Origin: CAYYTU01 sp964474655
Lineage (GTDB): Bacteria; Chloroflexota; Anaerolineae; B4-G1
Assembly: GCA_964474655.1 (NCBI GenBank)
Contig: CAYYTU010000012.1
Location: forward strand, 1-64,000
Reading direction: 5' to 3'
DNA length: 64,000 nucleotides
Shown: piece by piece, positions 1 through 9,826 of the stretch
How the letters are laid out: each line of letters begins with the position of its first letter
Position numbering within the stretch: position 1 is the stretch's first letter
Position numbers and translations under genes: made by a program
The notes under the pieces: model-generated
What the model saw: only the letters and a program-made list of their open reading frames with translations
What the model was told of the DNA's origin: nothing
Databases searched by the model: none

Positions 1-1521
1 AAGCCCCAACCCATGCCCTTGGGAGCGAATCTGTTTGAGCTTAGTGAACGGCGTGAAAAGTTGCTCCTGCTCTTCCTCCGAGAGACCCGCTCCATTGTCA
101 CGCACCCAGAAGTAGACCCGACCACTCGGAGCCACCGTGGCCCCCAGCTTCACGCGCGGAGGCTGCCCCCCATACGTGATACCGTTGTGAATGTAGTTGA
201 TCCACACCTCTTCCACCCAGGGACCGTAACCCCGCACTGTGGGCCACTCATCGGGCTGGATGATCTCGGCCTGGTGTTTTTCGATGTCGTAAGCCAACCG
301 CTCCAACGCCGCTTCCACAATCTCGGCCATATCCAGCGGATATGTCTCCACATCCATCTTTCGCACCTGGGCAAGCAACAAAAGCTCGTCAATGATCGTC
401 TCCATCCGGCGACTCATCTGCGCAATTTTGCTCAAATACGTATGCACTTTATCCGCTGGCAAATCCTGATAGTCAACCTCCAACGCCTCGGAATAGCCGA
501 GGATGAGACTTAAGGGATTCTTAAGGTCGTGAGCCACCGTATGGGCGAAGGCATCCAGCTCCTCGTTATGGGCCTGCAGCTCGATAGTGCGCCGTCGAAG
601 CGTTTTGAACAATCGGGCGTTGGCGATGCCGGCCGCGGCCATCGGAGCTAACACCTCCATCCAGGCCAAATCAGCAGAGGAAAACGTGCCCTCCTGCTTG
701 TTGACCGCTTCCAGGACACCGATGCCTTGCTCCCTCAAAAGGAGTGGGACAGCGACGAGATCGCGCGTATGAAATCCGATCTTCTCGCTCACCTCTTGAT
801 AGTAGCGTGCGTCAGATTCCACATCGGACACGAGCGCAGGTTGTTGGTGCTCAATCGCCCAACCGGCGATACCCTCTCCCGGAGGCAAGCGCGTGTTCAA
901 GAGCCGCTCGGCCGAGCGGCCGGAGACCGCCGCACAGACCAATCCCCCGTCCGCATCTCGCATCCAGATGGAAGCACCCTCCGCCTCAAGCCCCTCCATT
1001 GCGATGCCCATGACATGCTGGAGCACACGATCCAGATCAAGCGTGGAGAGTAGAATCCGCCCCGCTTCAATGAGATAGTCGGTTCTCCTCCGCTGGGAAC
1101 GCTCGGCCATGCGCCAACTGAGGAAATTCTCCACCCGTGTTACCAGCTCGACCGTCTGGAATGGTTTAGTGATGTAATCGTTCGCCCCGGCCTCCAACGC
1201 CTTCAACATCACGTCAGATTCATCCCGCACAGTGAGGATAATCACCGGCATCCGAGAAAAACGCTGGTCAGATCGCACGCGGCGCAAAATCGTCAAACCA
1301 TTGAGACCGGGCAACATCAGATCCAGCAGCAGGAGATCCGGCGTGACCCCTTTCTCCGCGACTTGCTTCACGAGATGATTCCAACACTCCTTCCCGTTAT
1401 CACAGGAGGAAACCAGATACCCTTTGTCAGATAAAACTCGGGTCAGAATATCGACGATGGAAGGATTATCGTCGACAACCAGAATACGAATCTTCTCCTC
1501 GTCCAAAGGCAATCCCGCCAT
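1..1521 (-). CDS. Hybrid response regulator / GAF / sensor histidine kinase (3' end outside window)
   Basis: This is a signalling protein whose C-terminus lies beyond the window edge. An N-terminal receiver (residues about 10-125) has the full active site: acidic pair D17-D18, phospho-acceptor D67, T97 and K119. A GAF-like domain (about 150-300) follows, then a HisKA dimerisation segment with an H-D-L-K-N-P H-box near residue 332. The HATPase domain has an N-box-like WINYIHNG, a DNGAG G1 box, and a GHGLG G2 box that is cut by the window start. A receiver placed before the kinase on one chain suggests it relays a signal from another kinase or is autoregulated. The ATG at 1521 opens directly into the conserved receiver strand. 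Family assignment is firm; the ligand of the GAF domain is unknown. Confidence 0.9.
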   Translation of the reverse strand, partial: MAGLPLDEEKIRILVVDDNPSIVDILTRVLSDKGYLVSSCDNGKECWNHLVKQVAEKGVTPDLLLLDLMLPGLNGLTILRRVRSDQRFSRMPVIILTVRDESDVMLKALEAGANDYITKPFQTVELVTRVENFLSWRMAERSQRRRTDYLIEAGRILLSTLDLDRVLQHVMGIAMEGLEAEGASIWMRDADGGLVCAAVSGRSAERLLNTRLPPGEGIAGWAIEHQQPALVSDVESDARYYQEVSEKIGFHTRDLVAVPLLLREQGIGVLEAVNKQEGTFSSADLAWMEVLAPMAAAGIANARLFKTLRRRTIELQAHNEELDAFAHTVAHDLKNPLSLILGYSEALEVDYQDLPADKVHTYLSKIAQMSRRMETIIDELLLLAQVRKMDVETYPLDMAEIVEAALERLAYDIEKHQAEIIQPDEWPTVRGYGPWVEEVWINYIHNGITYGGQPPRVKLGATVAPSGRVYFWVRDNGAGLSEEEQEQLFTPFTKLKQIRSQGHGLGL

Positions 1522-2029
1522 CTTCTCTTATCCTCTATGCTCTTAAGCAGCTGCTTCAGCTTGGGGGGGAGAGATTCTACTTCGAGCGCCAGCAAAATCC
1601 TAGAGACCCGCCAAGATCAGGCATTATCCGACACGGGCAGTATAGTCCAAATTTGGCCCCCCGTCAAAGAAATCGCTCAGCGCGACCTTTTCGTCCAAGC
1701 CCTGGGCAGGAATTATTCCTAACGCTAAGTAACTCCAAAATGGTTCCTGGTGAAATCTCTGCTACTGGCACGGTCGGAGGACCGACCAGAGCACTTTTTA
1801 CCCGCTGGGGCCGATCTCCTGACCGTCCCCCACTGGGACGCACTTTAACGATACTTGCTGGACCTGCTTAGCAAAAGTCATTCTGAGCCGTTCGGCTGAG
1901 GCCCTCGGTTGAGACTTCAGCGTGAGCTCAGCCAAACGCTCGGTCGAAGCTTCACGACGAAGCCTGTCGAAGAGGGCCCATATGCTCACAATCACCCTCC
2001 GATGCGCTCAGGATGATTGCTCGCTCGTC
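1522..2029. other. Non-coding spacer with degenerate dispersed repeats
   Basis: I see no convincing gene here. Positions 1801-1845 resemble the dispersed repeat found at 10076-10142, 32474-32646 and 56767-56915 (GGGCCGATCTCC..GACCGT core). Positions 1870-2020 contain short inverted words such as GTCATTCTGAGCC and CTCAGGATGA, typical of degenerate mobile-repeat debris. Confidence 0.5.
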
Positions 2030-3604
2030 TCATCCCCCCCACAGATAAACCGCTGCGCCGGTCGCCAGAGCAATCACGGCAACGAGCGCCAACCCGTAGC
2101 GTATCACCACGCGCAGCACTGGACCTTCTTCAACGTCCACCGTGCTGCACCCCACGATCACTTTGGCCGGAGCGAAAGCCGACCCCAGCGCCCCGCCGGT
2201 CGTCTGTGCCGCCAGGATAATGAAAGGACTGACGTTGATCAAATCTGCTGCACTCTGTTGTAACTCTCCGAAGATAACGTTGGAATTGGTATTGGAGCCG
2301 GTCATAAAGGTGCCCAACGCGCCAATGAACGGAGCCGCCAGGGGAAAGGCCGGCCCGACCAGATGCGCCACGCCTTCGGCCAGTAAATAGGTCATCCCTG
2401 CATGTTCCATCGTGACCGCCATTCCCACCATCGCTGCTGTACCCAGGCTGGAGCCGACTGCTCGCTCTACCACCCCTTGCACGATGCGTCTGGCTGCGCC
2501 GGGAGCGTAGTGGCCTCGCTGACGATAGATGCCATAGGTAAGCAAGGAAGCATACACCAACAAGGCCCCGGCGTGACCAAAGAGATCAATAGTGCGCCCC
2601 GTCTCAGCTGGCGTGACCCAGCCACGGGCAGTGACCAGCTCGGGGAACTGGAGGCGGATCACGACTTGGCTCAAGAAATCGCGTACCGGAGGCACCAGCC
2701 GCGCCGCCAGCACGATCACGACCAGCAAAGCATAGGGAGTCAGCGCCCAACCGAGCGATATGCCGCCAGGAGAGACCTGCTCTCCTTCTCCGAGGAGCCC
2801 ATCGTGAGGGCCAGAAGCGCTCCTCCACCGCGCCCATGCCACGCCGACTACCAATCCGACTAACCCGGCCATCATCGCTCCGATCGGCCACATACCGTTA
2901 GTCACTATCAGATACTGCGTTCCAGCCATCGCCAGCCCGATGACGAGCAATGACGCGAACCCCGAGCGCAACGTGCGCCTACCGCCGGCGGCCCAGAGCG
3001 TCGCTGTGCCGCAGCCGAAGCAGGCCAATCCCAGCAGGGCGGCGCTCCAGGGGGCCAGAGCTTCGCCACTCCGCCCGGTCGCGGCCATCAGGGCGAAGAA
3101 TGACGATCCCAGCGAGCCGAAGGTGACGGCCCAGGGATGACCCACCGCGGGAATCACAATTGCGGCCAGGGGCGGGAACCCTAACCCCACCAGTAGCGGT
3201 GCCACGACGGCCACCGGTACGCCGAAACCACCAATGCTCTGGAGGAAAGTACTGAATACCCAACCCAGAAGTAACACCTGTAGTCCCCGGTCAGGCGTGA
3301 GCCGAGGCAGACCGGCGCCGATGGCCTTCACCGCGCCTCCCTCCTCGGCGACGTGGTAGAAGAGCAGCGCCCCCCAGATGATATAGAGCACGAAGAGGGT
3401 GAGAAGCACCCCCTTCAGCTGAGCGTAGGCCAGCACGTGCCATCCAGTGCCGAATCGGAGGACGGCGATAATCAACGCTACAAGCCAACCTACCGCCCCA
3501 GCTTGAGCCCCACTCCAGCGGAAGCGTAACATCAGGATCAGCACAGTCAGCAGCGGCAAGAGGGCCATAAGCCAATCAACGAGGTTGAAGGTAGAAGTTA
3601 GCAA
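2030..3604 (-). CDS. lldP: L-lactate permease family transporter (LctP/LldP)
   Basis: This is a polytopic membrane protein of about 524 residues, near the usual 500-560 for the lactate permease family, which imports L-lactate or glycolate with protons. At least a dozen hydrophobic segments are visible. The family hallmarks are a GGFGVPVAVVAPLLVGLGF loop, a VGHPWAVTFGSLGSS segment and a TGSNTNSNVIFGELQ segment near the C-terminus. I prefer the TTG at 3604 because AAAGGA lies 7 nt upstream; a further in-frame TTG at 3631 lacks such a site. No lactate dehydrogenase or lutABC genes are adjacent, so the substrate is inferred from family only. It is a single gene on the minus strand with a repeat-rich upstream spacer. 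Confidence 0.85.
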   Translation of the reverse strand: MLTSTFNLVDWLMALLPLLTVLILMLRFRWSGAQAGAVGWLVALIIAVLRFGTGWHVLAYAQLKGVLLTLFVLYIIWGALLFYHVAEEGGAVKAIGAGLPRLTPDRGLQVLLLGWVFSTFLQSIGGFGVPVAVVAPLLVGLGFPPLAAIVIPAVGHPWAVTFGSLGSSFFALMAATGRSGEALAPWSAALLGLACFGCGTATLWAAGGRRTLRSGFASLLVIGLAMAGTQYLIVTNGMWPIGAMMAGLVGLVVGVAWARWRSASGPHDGLLGEGEQVSPGGISLGWALTPYALLVVIVLAARLVPPVRDFLSQVVIRLQFPELVTARGWVTPAETGRTIDLFGHAGALLVYASLLTYGIYRQRGHYAPGAARRIVQGVVERAVGSSLGTAAMVGMAVTMEHAGMTYLLAEGVAHLVGPAFPLAAPFIGALGTFMTGSNTNSNVIFGELQQSAADLINVSPFIILAAQTTGGALGSAFAPAKVIVGCSTVDVEEGPVLRVVIRYGLALVAVIALATGAAVYLWGG

Positions 3605-3894
3605 CGTGGATTCCTTTCGTAACGTATGCAAATGTAGATTCTATGACTCAAACGGAGATATGATACACCAACACGTCAGCCAGACAAGCCGGCGAAGGAC
3701 ACAGAGCCCTGGTGACGCCAAATGAGAGTTCAGAAGATATGGAAACAAAATCTGTCGGGGATAACACTACAAGGAGGCTGTCGAAAGGTACGATCTTCGC
3801 CAAGTCGTCATCCTTCGAGAGGCTTCGGCGCAAGCTCAGCCGAACAGCCCGGATGAGTATTGAGGGATCAACTTCGCTGAAATCTCGTCGTAGT

Positions 3895-4086
3895 ACTATC
3901 GCGTCATTCCGAGTGAGCGGACGAATCGAGGAACCCCACTCTTTTTGAACTGAAGATCAACCCCAAGCAGGCAAGATTCCTTGGTTCGACGCTACTCACC
4001 ACAGGCGACTTCGTGTCCCTCGCCGCGCTCGGAACACTGTGCCAGGAATGACGATAGATCTGAAAACCAAAGTGATAGGTGACTAG
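3895..4086 (+). repeat. Dispersed repeat family S, copy 1
   Basis: About 192 bp are clearly similar to 50726-50935, from ACTATCGCGTCATTCCGAG through GTGATAG..GGCTAG. Copy 2 has a short extra segment (AAGGCACTACGCGCCTGGA). Both copies contain AAGATTCCTTGGTT and CACCACAGGCGA.TTCGTGTC in the same order and orientation. There is no coding potential and no transposase nearby. Confidence 0.8.
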
Positions 4087-4096
4087 AGTCAGAGAT

Positions 4097-4136
4097 GAAA
4101 AGACGCGACGCCCGACAGGGGGATATCGGGCGCCGC
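4097..4136 (-). terminator. Rho-independent terminator downstream of the glycosyltransferase operon
   Basis: On the minus strand an 11-bp stem (GCGGCGCCCGA with TCGGGCGTCGC, one G-T pair) and a 10-nt loop are followed by GTCTTTTC. It sits about 140 bp after the stop of the second glycosyltransferase gene and before the lactate permease, so it probably ends that transcript. Confidence 0.7.
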
Positions 4137-4276
4137 AAGCCAGCTGAGTGCTGGTTTTGGGGCTTCGGCTGCAGGGGGACCACAGCGTTTCACCCCGTTA
4201 TTCATGACTTACTAACGAAAACTCCCTTCTAGCGTTACGGGTAAATCCGAAAATTCCCTGAATTCGTCAAAAGTCG

Positions 4277-7078
4277 TCAGGGAGCGGCGATGGTGATCGC
4301 CCGCAGGACAAGGGCGTTGTCCCGGCTGCCCGCGATTGGAAGCCGTGCGCCGGTCTCGCCGTCATACATCCCCACCACCAGCCGATGGTCGCCGGACGCG
4401 GCGTCCGCCCGGACGGGAATCTCGTAGACGTCGGTGATCACTTCGCCAGCCATCCACAGACTCGTCGGATAGGTGCCGCCGACCGGCTGGCTGTCCTTCT
4501 GCCCGCTCATCGCGCCATCGGGCGCGACCAGGTGCGTGAAAATGGTGTAGTCCTCCTCCATCTCGGTCAGCGCGCGCCAGTACAGCGTGAGCGTGAGCGT
4601 CTCCCCAGGGGCGAACTCCTGCGCCGAAAGGTCATAGCCCAGCAGCGCGATCTGTCCGCCGAGCGTGGCGCTGATCGGGTGCGCGACGGGCGGCGGTTCG
4701 AACGAGCGCTCGGTGGCCTCGACAGCGACTGAGCCCAGCTCGACCGATGCCCCGGCGACGTGCACCCGCAGCGGCTGATCGCCGGCCGGCATCTCGCGCG
4801 GTAACCGGGGGTTGTAGCGATCGGCCACGATCTCGCCAGCCGTCCAGCGGTCGGTCGGGTAGCTATCGTGGACCGGCGCGCCTTCGTAGAGCGTCGCTTC
4901 TCCCAGGGTGAGCGTGACCGTATGGTCTTGGCGCGGCGTGTCGTCGGCCCGCCAGAAGAGCGTCAGGTAGAGCCGCTCGCCGGGCCGGGCCGCACGCGTG
5001 TCCAGGTTCGCGCCCAGCAGCGTCAGATCGCCGAGCGGGACGTCCAACCGCTGGCGGATATCCAGCGCGGCGAGCGCCGGGGGCGAGGGCGCGCGTCGGA
5101 GGCGCACGGGCAGCTCAACGTACGTGCCGGCGTAAGCGCCGCTTTCGTCGAGCACGGGCAGGCGCTGGTCGGCGCCGGGGGAGTAGAAGCCAAAGCGGAG
5201 GGCATAATCGCCGGGCGGCGCACCCGGCGCGATCGGGAGCGAGAGATGATCCACGATCACCTCGCCGGACGTCCACTGTTCCGAGGGATAGTGAAACGGC
5301 TGCGTCTCTCCCCAGGTAAAGGCCCACGGGTCAGCGAGCCGCACAATCGGCTTGTAATCGCCTTGCGCCGGAACATTCAGCACGCGCCACCAGACGGCGA
5401 CCTCGACGCTCTCGCCGCTGCGAGGCCGGTTCAGGATCTGGTAGCCGAGCAGATCAGCGGCGTGGCCGAAGTCGGCGGTCACGGCGTGGGACGGCGCCGG
5501 AACGTCGGTGCTATCGACGCGATAGGCGTGGAACGCGGGGCGGAAGTCGGGCCCGACCCGTCCGGTGAAGAGCGCATCCTCCGGCAACATCGCCTGAATC
5601 CAGTCCAGGTCGTCGGACGCCGAACGGGGGATGAAGAGCAGGCCCTCGTGCTGGTCGGGGAAGACGATGGTGCGTCCGCCCGTGAGCCAGCGGATTTTGG
5701 CGTAGTCCTGAGCGAGGAAAGCCATCGTGGGATGGCGATAGTGCACGCTGGCCACGTAAGGCGTCGTCTCGTCCAGCTCGGTCCAGTTGAGATAGGTGGC
5801 GATCTGGGCCAAGTCGCCGTCGGCGGCGTAGTAGAGCGGGGCGGAGGGCGCCCAATCGCGGAAGTAGGCGATGGCGGTGGGCACCGCCGAAGCAACCAGG
5901 ATCAGGAGCCCGGCGCCGGCAAGCAGGATATGGCGCTGGACGCCGACCAGGATACGGCGCAGGCCGTTAACGATGGCCACAAGACCCAGAGCCGGAAGCA
6001 CGTAGACGAACGGGAGCAGCCCGACGGCGCGCAGGTTGCTGGGAGCCAGGCCACCGACGGCCAGAGCACTGGGGAGCAGCATCACGGGCAGGACAGCGAG
6101 CAGGAAGACGCGGGCGGCCAGGAGCAGATGATGCGAACCTTTCCGCCTGGTGGCGTCTCGCGTCGATGGGGCGAAGATCATCCAGACCAGAATCGCCAGC
6201 CCCGCCAGGAACAGGCCCGCAGTGAGCGGATCGAAGAGCGGGCGGTGCGGCAGGTTGAAGCGGATGGTGGGATCGCCCTTGATGAAGAACATCTGCAACG
6301 AGGCGCGGATGCCAGCCCAGGTCTCGGCCTGGTTGTCGGCGGCGACCTGCTCCATCCGCGTGGAGAAGCTGCCCGGATGGGTCAGCCAGTAGCGGGCCAG
6401 CGGGGCCAGCACGAGCGCGGCGACGCCGACGACGAGCGCCATCTGCCCCAGCCGCTCTCGGCGGCGGTCGGCGTCGGCGACGAGCAACGTCAGCAGGGCC
6501 GCGGCCAGCGGGACGGGGAAGGCACGCGCAGCCAGGTAAGTGTAGGCGGTCAGCCCGCAGAAGAGGCCGGCGACCAACAGCCAGCCGTTCTCGTCGCGCC
6601 GCAACCCGCGCCACAGCGCCGCCACGGTCAGCGCCTGGAGCAGCGGTTGAGTAATGGCGCGGAAGCCGTAACGGCTGAGGATCAGGTGCCAGAAGGAGGT
6701 GGCAACGAAGGCAGCGGCGACGAGGGCGATCCAGGGCGCGTCCCGTTGGTCGTGCAGCAGCTCCCGCACGGCCCAGATGGTGGCGGCGACGGTCGCCACG
6801 CCGACCAGCGCAGCGCTCATCCGCAGCGCCAGCGGCGTGATGCCGAGCAGATTCATCCACAGCGCGGACCAGTAGAAAAAGAGCACTTCTTTGCCGGTGT
6901 AAGCGGGGATGAAGATCGGCCTCTCGGCGCTGCTGGCGATCTCCCCGGCCAGGATGCCGTTGGCGGCCTCATCGTAATGGAGCCCCAGCGGCTGATTGGG
7001 CAGGCGGTAGAGCCGCAACCCCATCGCGACTAGCAAGATGAGCAGCGCCGTAAAGATAAAGGCTCGTCGCGCGGTCAT
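4277..7078 (-). CDS. PMT/ArnT-like membrane glycosyltransferase (GT-C fold) with three C-terminal beta-sandwich repeats
   Basis: This 933-residue protein should transfer a sugar from a polyprenyl-phosphate donor on the outer face of the membrane. The first luminal loop has the GT-C acidic pair (HYDEA, D36-E37), followed by about ten membrane helices to around residue 400. Three similar extracytoplasmic modules follow (about 535-640, 685-790 and 815-925). Each has a LLGYxL...PGExLxLTLYWR core and ends with a YPTxxWxAGEV..D segment; related modules occur in the upstream paralogue. The ATG at 7078 directly follows the stop of the upstream gene (TAGATG), indicating translational coupling. Acceptor and donor are unknown. 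A 721-codon antisense frame inside the gene is a codon-bias shadow. Confidence 0.82.
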   Translation of the reverse strand: MTARRAFIFTALLILLVAMGLRLYRLPNQPLGLHYDEAANGILAGEIASSAERPIFIPAYTGKEVLFFYWSALWMNLLGITPLALRMSAALVGVATVAATIWAVRELLHDQRDAPWIALVAAAFVATSFWHLILSRYGFRAITQPLLQALTVAALWRGLRRDENGWLLVAGLFCGLTAYTYLAARAFPVPLAAALLTLLVADADRRRERLGQMALVVGVAALVLAPLARYWLTHPGSFSTRMEQVAADNQAETWAGIRASLQMFFIKGDPTIRFNLPHRPLFDPLTAGLFLAGLAILVWMIFAPSTRDATRRKGSHHLLLAARVFLLAVLPVMLLPSALAVGGLAPSNLRAVGLLPFVYVLPALGLVAIVNGLRRILVGVQRHILLAGAGLLILVASAVPTAIAYFRDWAPSAPLYYAADGDLAQIATYLNWTELDETTPYVASVHYRHPTMAFLAQDYAKIRWLTGGRTIVFPDQHEGLLFIPRSASDDLDWIQAMLPEDALFTGRVGPDFRPAFHAYRVDSTDVPAPSHAVTADFGHAADLLGYQILNRPRSGESVEVAVWWRVLNVPAQGDYKPIVRLADPWAFTWGETQPFHYPSEQWTSGEVIVDHLSLPIAPGAPPGDYALRFGFYSPGADQRLPVLDESGAYAGTYVELPVRLRRAPSPPALAALDIRQRLDVPLGDLTLLGANLDTRAARPGERLYLTLFWRADDTPRQDHTVTLTLGEATLYEGAPVHDSYPTDRWTAGEIVADRYNPRLPREMPAGDQPLRVHVAGASVELGSVAVEATERSFEPPPVAHPISATLGGQIALLGYDLSAQEFAPGETLTLTLYWRALTEMEEDYTIFTHLVAPDGAMSGQKDSQPVGGTYPTSLWMAGEVITDVYEIPVRADAASGDHRLVVGMYDGETGARLPIAGSRDNALVLRAITIAAP

Positions 7079-9376
7079 CTATCGGATGGTGATGGTCTGG
7101 AGGTGTAGGACGTCGTCGGGCGCGTCGGGGACGGCTAGGCGCTCCCCGGTGACCGGGTCGTACATGCCGGCGATGAGCTGATACGCGCCTGGCTGTGCCG
7201 CCGGATCGACCGTCAGGGTGTGGCAATCGCGCACGATCAGGCCGGCGGGCCAGCGATCGGTGGGGAAAGTGCCATCAACCGGCGGGCCGTCGTGCTGGCC
7301 CCAGAGCGAGTTGCCCGTGGCCGGGTTGTGTGGACCGATCAGCTGGACGAAGGCGGTGTAAGAGGTATCAACGGGCGCGGGCGCACGCCAGTAAAGATTG
7401 AAGGTCAGGTCGCTCCCGGGCCTGGCGCGTTGGCGCGAGAGATCGTGGCCCAGGAACTCAATCTGTTGCTCTGATTCGCCCATCAGGACGGAGGATGAAT
7501 GGTCTATGGCCTGCTCGTCAGGAACGTGGTCGGTGCCCTGCATCGTCATCGCGGCCAGCACCGTGCCGTCGGTCAGCGTGAACCGGTAGCGCCCGGGCGG
7601 GCCGTAGGCGACGGGGAACTGGAGATCGTAGCGGTGCGTCTCGCCGTCGCCGATCAGCGTCACCGGCCGCTTCGCCATCTCCAGACTGTCGGGCCCGATC
7701 CAATGCACCTCAAATTGGCCCGCGCCGCCTGCGACGTAGAGCCCCAGGCGGGCCGTGTCGCCGGGGCGAAACTCGCGGGTGGGCAGATCGACGCCGACCA
7801 GCTCGCCGCCGCCGAGCGGCTGATCGAGCGATATTTGCGGCTCCAGATAAGTCGCGGCCGGCGGCTGCTCGCTTTCGGCGTAAAGTGCCAGATGGTTGTA
7901 GTCGATCGGCACGTTCAGCGAACGGGCGTAGCGTTCGGCCAGCCATGATTCCGCCAGGTTGTCCGGATCCTCCATCTGATGCTCGAAACTGGCGAGCCAC
8001 AGCCGCTCGTGATCGGCGGCGATGGGGGATAGCAGCGCGTCGACGTTATCGGGCGTCACGGCGTCGATGCCGGACGGCGGTATGCGGTAAACCGTCGGCT
8101 GGCGGTCGTCGGGGAGGTAGCGCCGGTAGTAATACGCGAAGACGGGGTAGCGGCTGCCGGATACCAGCAGCACGGCGTCGTCGGGTGTAGCGTACGCTCG
8201 CAGCGTCAGCATGGCGGTCTGGTAGTCGTCGCGCACGTAGCGAGCGGCGTGGTAGTCCATCAGCAGCCAACCGTTCAGCGCCAAGAGCAGGGCCAGCAGG
8301 GGCTCCCGAATGCGCGCCAGGCGCTTCCAGGCGACGCCGCAAGCCACCAGAATGTAGAAGAGCGGCGCGAAGAGCACCAGATAACGAGCCTCAATGCGAG
8401 GCGAGTAGAACAGCCCACGGTTCAGGCTCAGCAGATAGATCAAGATAGGCAGCAAGAGAGTCGGAAGCACTAATAACGTTGCCGCTTGCCATCCCGCCTC
8501 TTGTCGCTCCGGTGCATCATCCAACACGTCACCGCGCCAGAGGGCGACGACGCCGACCAGCGCCAGCAGCGTGACGACCAGGGTCGGTGCCAGCCAGCGC
8601 CCGATGTGCGTGGAGATGCCAGTCGCCAGCACGGTCACATAGAGCTGGGCGAACGCACCGGGGGCGAAGGGTGTGCTGGTGGACCAGGTGGACATCCTGC
8701 TGGTCGCCAAAAGCATCCAGGGCAAGAAGGCCGCCACGACGGCAAGCTGGGAACCGAGCCATTTATAGGGAAATCGCTGGTCGTCGGCCAGGCGACGGCG
8801 CAACGTGAGGAGAACGAAGAAGTTCTGGGCCAACAGGGCGACGGCAGCCGGGTAGAAGACATACGGCACCAAGATGGCGCCGAGGGTGTAAATGAACCAG
8901 GAGCGCCAATCGCCCCGGCGCAGCAACGTGATGAACAAGTACAGCGAGAGCGTCACGATCAGGGTGGCGAAGGTGTATTGCCGCGCTTCCTGCGACCACC
9001 AGACGTGGAAGCGGGCGGTCGCCGTGAGCAGCGCGGCCAGCACGGCGGTCCCGCGGCCCGTGACCTTCCGCGCCAGGGCGTAGATCAGGGCCACGGTGAG
9101 CAAGCCCCATATCAGCGAGAGAAACCGCGCGGCGAACTCGCCAGCGCCGACCGCCCCCACCCACCCGTGCAGGGCCCAGAAGTAAAGCGGCGGATGGACG
9201 TCCGAGGCCATCCGGAGCGTCAGCTCGCGGAGGGGCTCCTGGGCGGCGTTGATGGTCCACGCTTCGTCCCACCAAACGTTGTTGTGGCCCAGGTTGGCCG
9301 TGCGCAGCGCAAAACCGCCCAGCAGGACGACAACAAGGATCAGCAGGGCGCGAGTTCTGGAGAGATGAATGGTCAT
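7079..9376 (-). CDS. PMT/ArnT-like membrane glycosyltransferase (GT-C fold)
   Basis: This 765-residue protein is the first gene of a two-gene operon and a paralogue of its downstream neighbour. It opens with a membrane helix and a loop carrying WWDEAWT (D37-E38) and HPPLYF (from H61), the typical GT39/ArnT active-site region, with further helices to about residue 375. The C-terminal part contains one complete beta-sandwich module (FLGHDLSRQ..PGSDLTFNLYWR..FPTDRWPAG) of the kind repeated three times in the neighbour, preceded by a more diverged one. The ATG at 9376 has GGGAG 9 nt upstream. Likely role: glycosylation of a cell-surface lipid or protein. The specificity cannot be read from sequence. 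Confidence 0.82.
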   Translation of the reverse strand: MTIHLSRTRALLILVVVLLGGFALRTANLGHNNVWWDEAWTINAAQEPLRELTLRMASDVHPPLYFWALHGWVGAVGAGEFAARFLSLIWGLLTVALIYALARKVTGRGTAVLAALLTATARFHVWWSQEARQYTFATLIVTLSLYLFITLLRRGDWRSWFIYTLGAILVPYVFYPAAVALLAQNFFVLLTLRRRLADDQRFPYKWLGSQLAVVAAFLPWMLLATSRMSTWSTSTPFAPGAFAQLYVTVLATGISTHIGRWLAPTLVVTLLALVGVVALWRGDVLDDAPERQEAGWQAATLLVLPTLLLPILIYLLSLNRGLFYSPRIEARYLVLFAPLFYILVACGVAWKRLARIREPLLALLLALNGWLLMDYHAARYVRDDYQTAMLTLRAYATPDDAVLLVSGSRYPVFAYYYRRYLPDDRQPTVYRIPPSGIDAVTPDNVDALLSPIAADHERLWLASFEHQMEDPDNLAESWLAERYARSLNVPIDYNHLALYAESEQPPAATYLEPQISLDQPLGGGELVGVDLPTREFRPGDTARLGLYVAGGAGQFEVHWIGPDSLEMAKRPVTLIGDGETHRYDLQFPVAYGPPGRYRFTLTDGTVLAAMTMQGTDHVPDEQAIDHSSSVLMGESEQQIEFLGHDLSRQRARPGSDLTFNLYWRAPAPVDTSYTAFVQLIGPHNPATGNSLWGQHDGPPVDGTFPTDRWPAGLIVRDCHTLTVDPAAQPGAYQLIAGMYDPVTGERLAVPDAPDDVLHLQTITIR

Positions 9377-9437
9377 TGGTCGCTTCTCCCGGCGGCTTTA
9401 TTCCAGAAGCGAATCGCACACCGAGAGGGGGCGGCGA

Positions 9438-9806
9438 TCATTCGACGGTGTCGGAGATGGGGATGTCGAGCGAGCCGATCTCCTTGACTTCGGTATGGAG
9501 AGACAACTCGTGGTGACCAGGAGGAAGCGGCTCGTCATCCACGCGCAACGTGATGGTCACTCCCACAGGGAAATCGAGGGGGCGATTCTGCTTAATCTCC
9601 TCTATCGGGATAACGTTGCCGTTAGGGGGCACGACGGTCACTTGCTGAGGGTTTACTGCTTCACCGTCCACCTGGAGCGTATTGAAGCCGACGATGGTCG
9701 CCGGAGCGACAAGGTTTTTGAGATCGAAAGTGAAGCACGAGGATTCGGCCCTTAGCGAGCCTTCGACGTATAGCTTCTTCAATACACTTGGTGGAATCGT
9801 CGCCAT
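9438..9806 (-). CDS. Small conserved protein of unknown function
   Basis: This 122-residue protein has no signal peptide, no membrane segment and no catalytic motif that I recognise. It appears to be all-beta: alternating short strands with VAPATIVGFNTLQVDG and FPVGVTITLRVDDEPLPPGHHELSL. Short proteins beginning MxxIPPxVLKKLYVEGSL occur in other prokaryotes as far as I recall, but I cannot assign a function. The ATG at 9806 has AAGGAG 5 nt upstream and a good promoter lies at 9827-9855, so the gene is well supported as its own unit, about 60 bp before the glycosyltransferase operon. Confidence 0.75.
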   Translation of the reverse strand: MATIPPSVLKKLYVEGSLRAESSCFTFDLKNLVAPATIVGFNTLQVDGEAVNPQQVTVVPPNGNVIPIEEIKQNRPLDFPVGVTITLRVDDEPLPPGHHELSLHTEVKEIGSLDIPISDTVE

Positions 9807-9826
9807 ATATCTCCTTTATGGCGTTA

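Larger units (their letters stand above)
3605..4276. other. Repeat-rich intergenic region
   Basis: This 672-bp spacer separates the glycosyltransferase operon from the lactate permease. It contains a terminator (4097-4136) and one copy of a 190-210 bp dispersed repeat (3895-4086). A segment at 3780-3860 also has repeat-like words (GAGGCTTCGGCGCAAGCTC). No ORF here has a plausible start site or recognisable product. Confidence 0.5.

Noticed and set aside
4140..4195. Possible riboswitch-like fold next to the glycosyltransferase terminator
   Set aside because: Several short stems can be drawn (CCAGC..GCTGG, GCCGAAGCC..GGCTTGCGGC) but none matches a riboswitch consensus I know, and the location is a 3' end.
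4868..7033. 721-codon open frame antisense to the second glycosyltransferase gene
   Set aside because: Its composition (long runs of R, G, E, Q, H) is that of a reverse-strand shadow in GC-rich DNA, and the opposite strand encodes a clear membrane enzyme.
8486..9487. 333-codon plus-strand frame over the first glycosyltransferase gene
   Set aside because: Shadow of the minus-strand gene; charged low-complexity sequence without domains.
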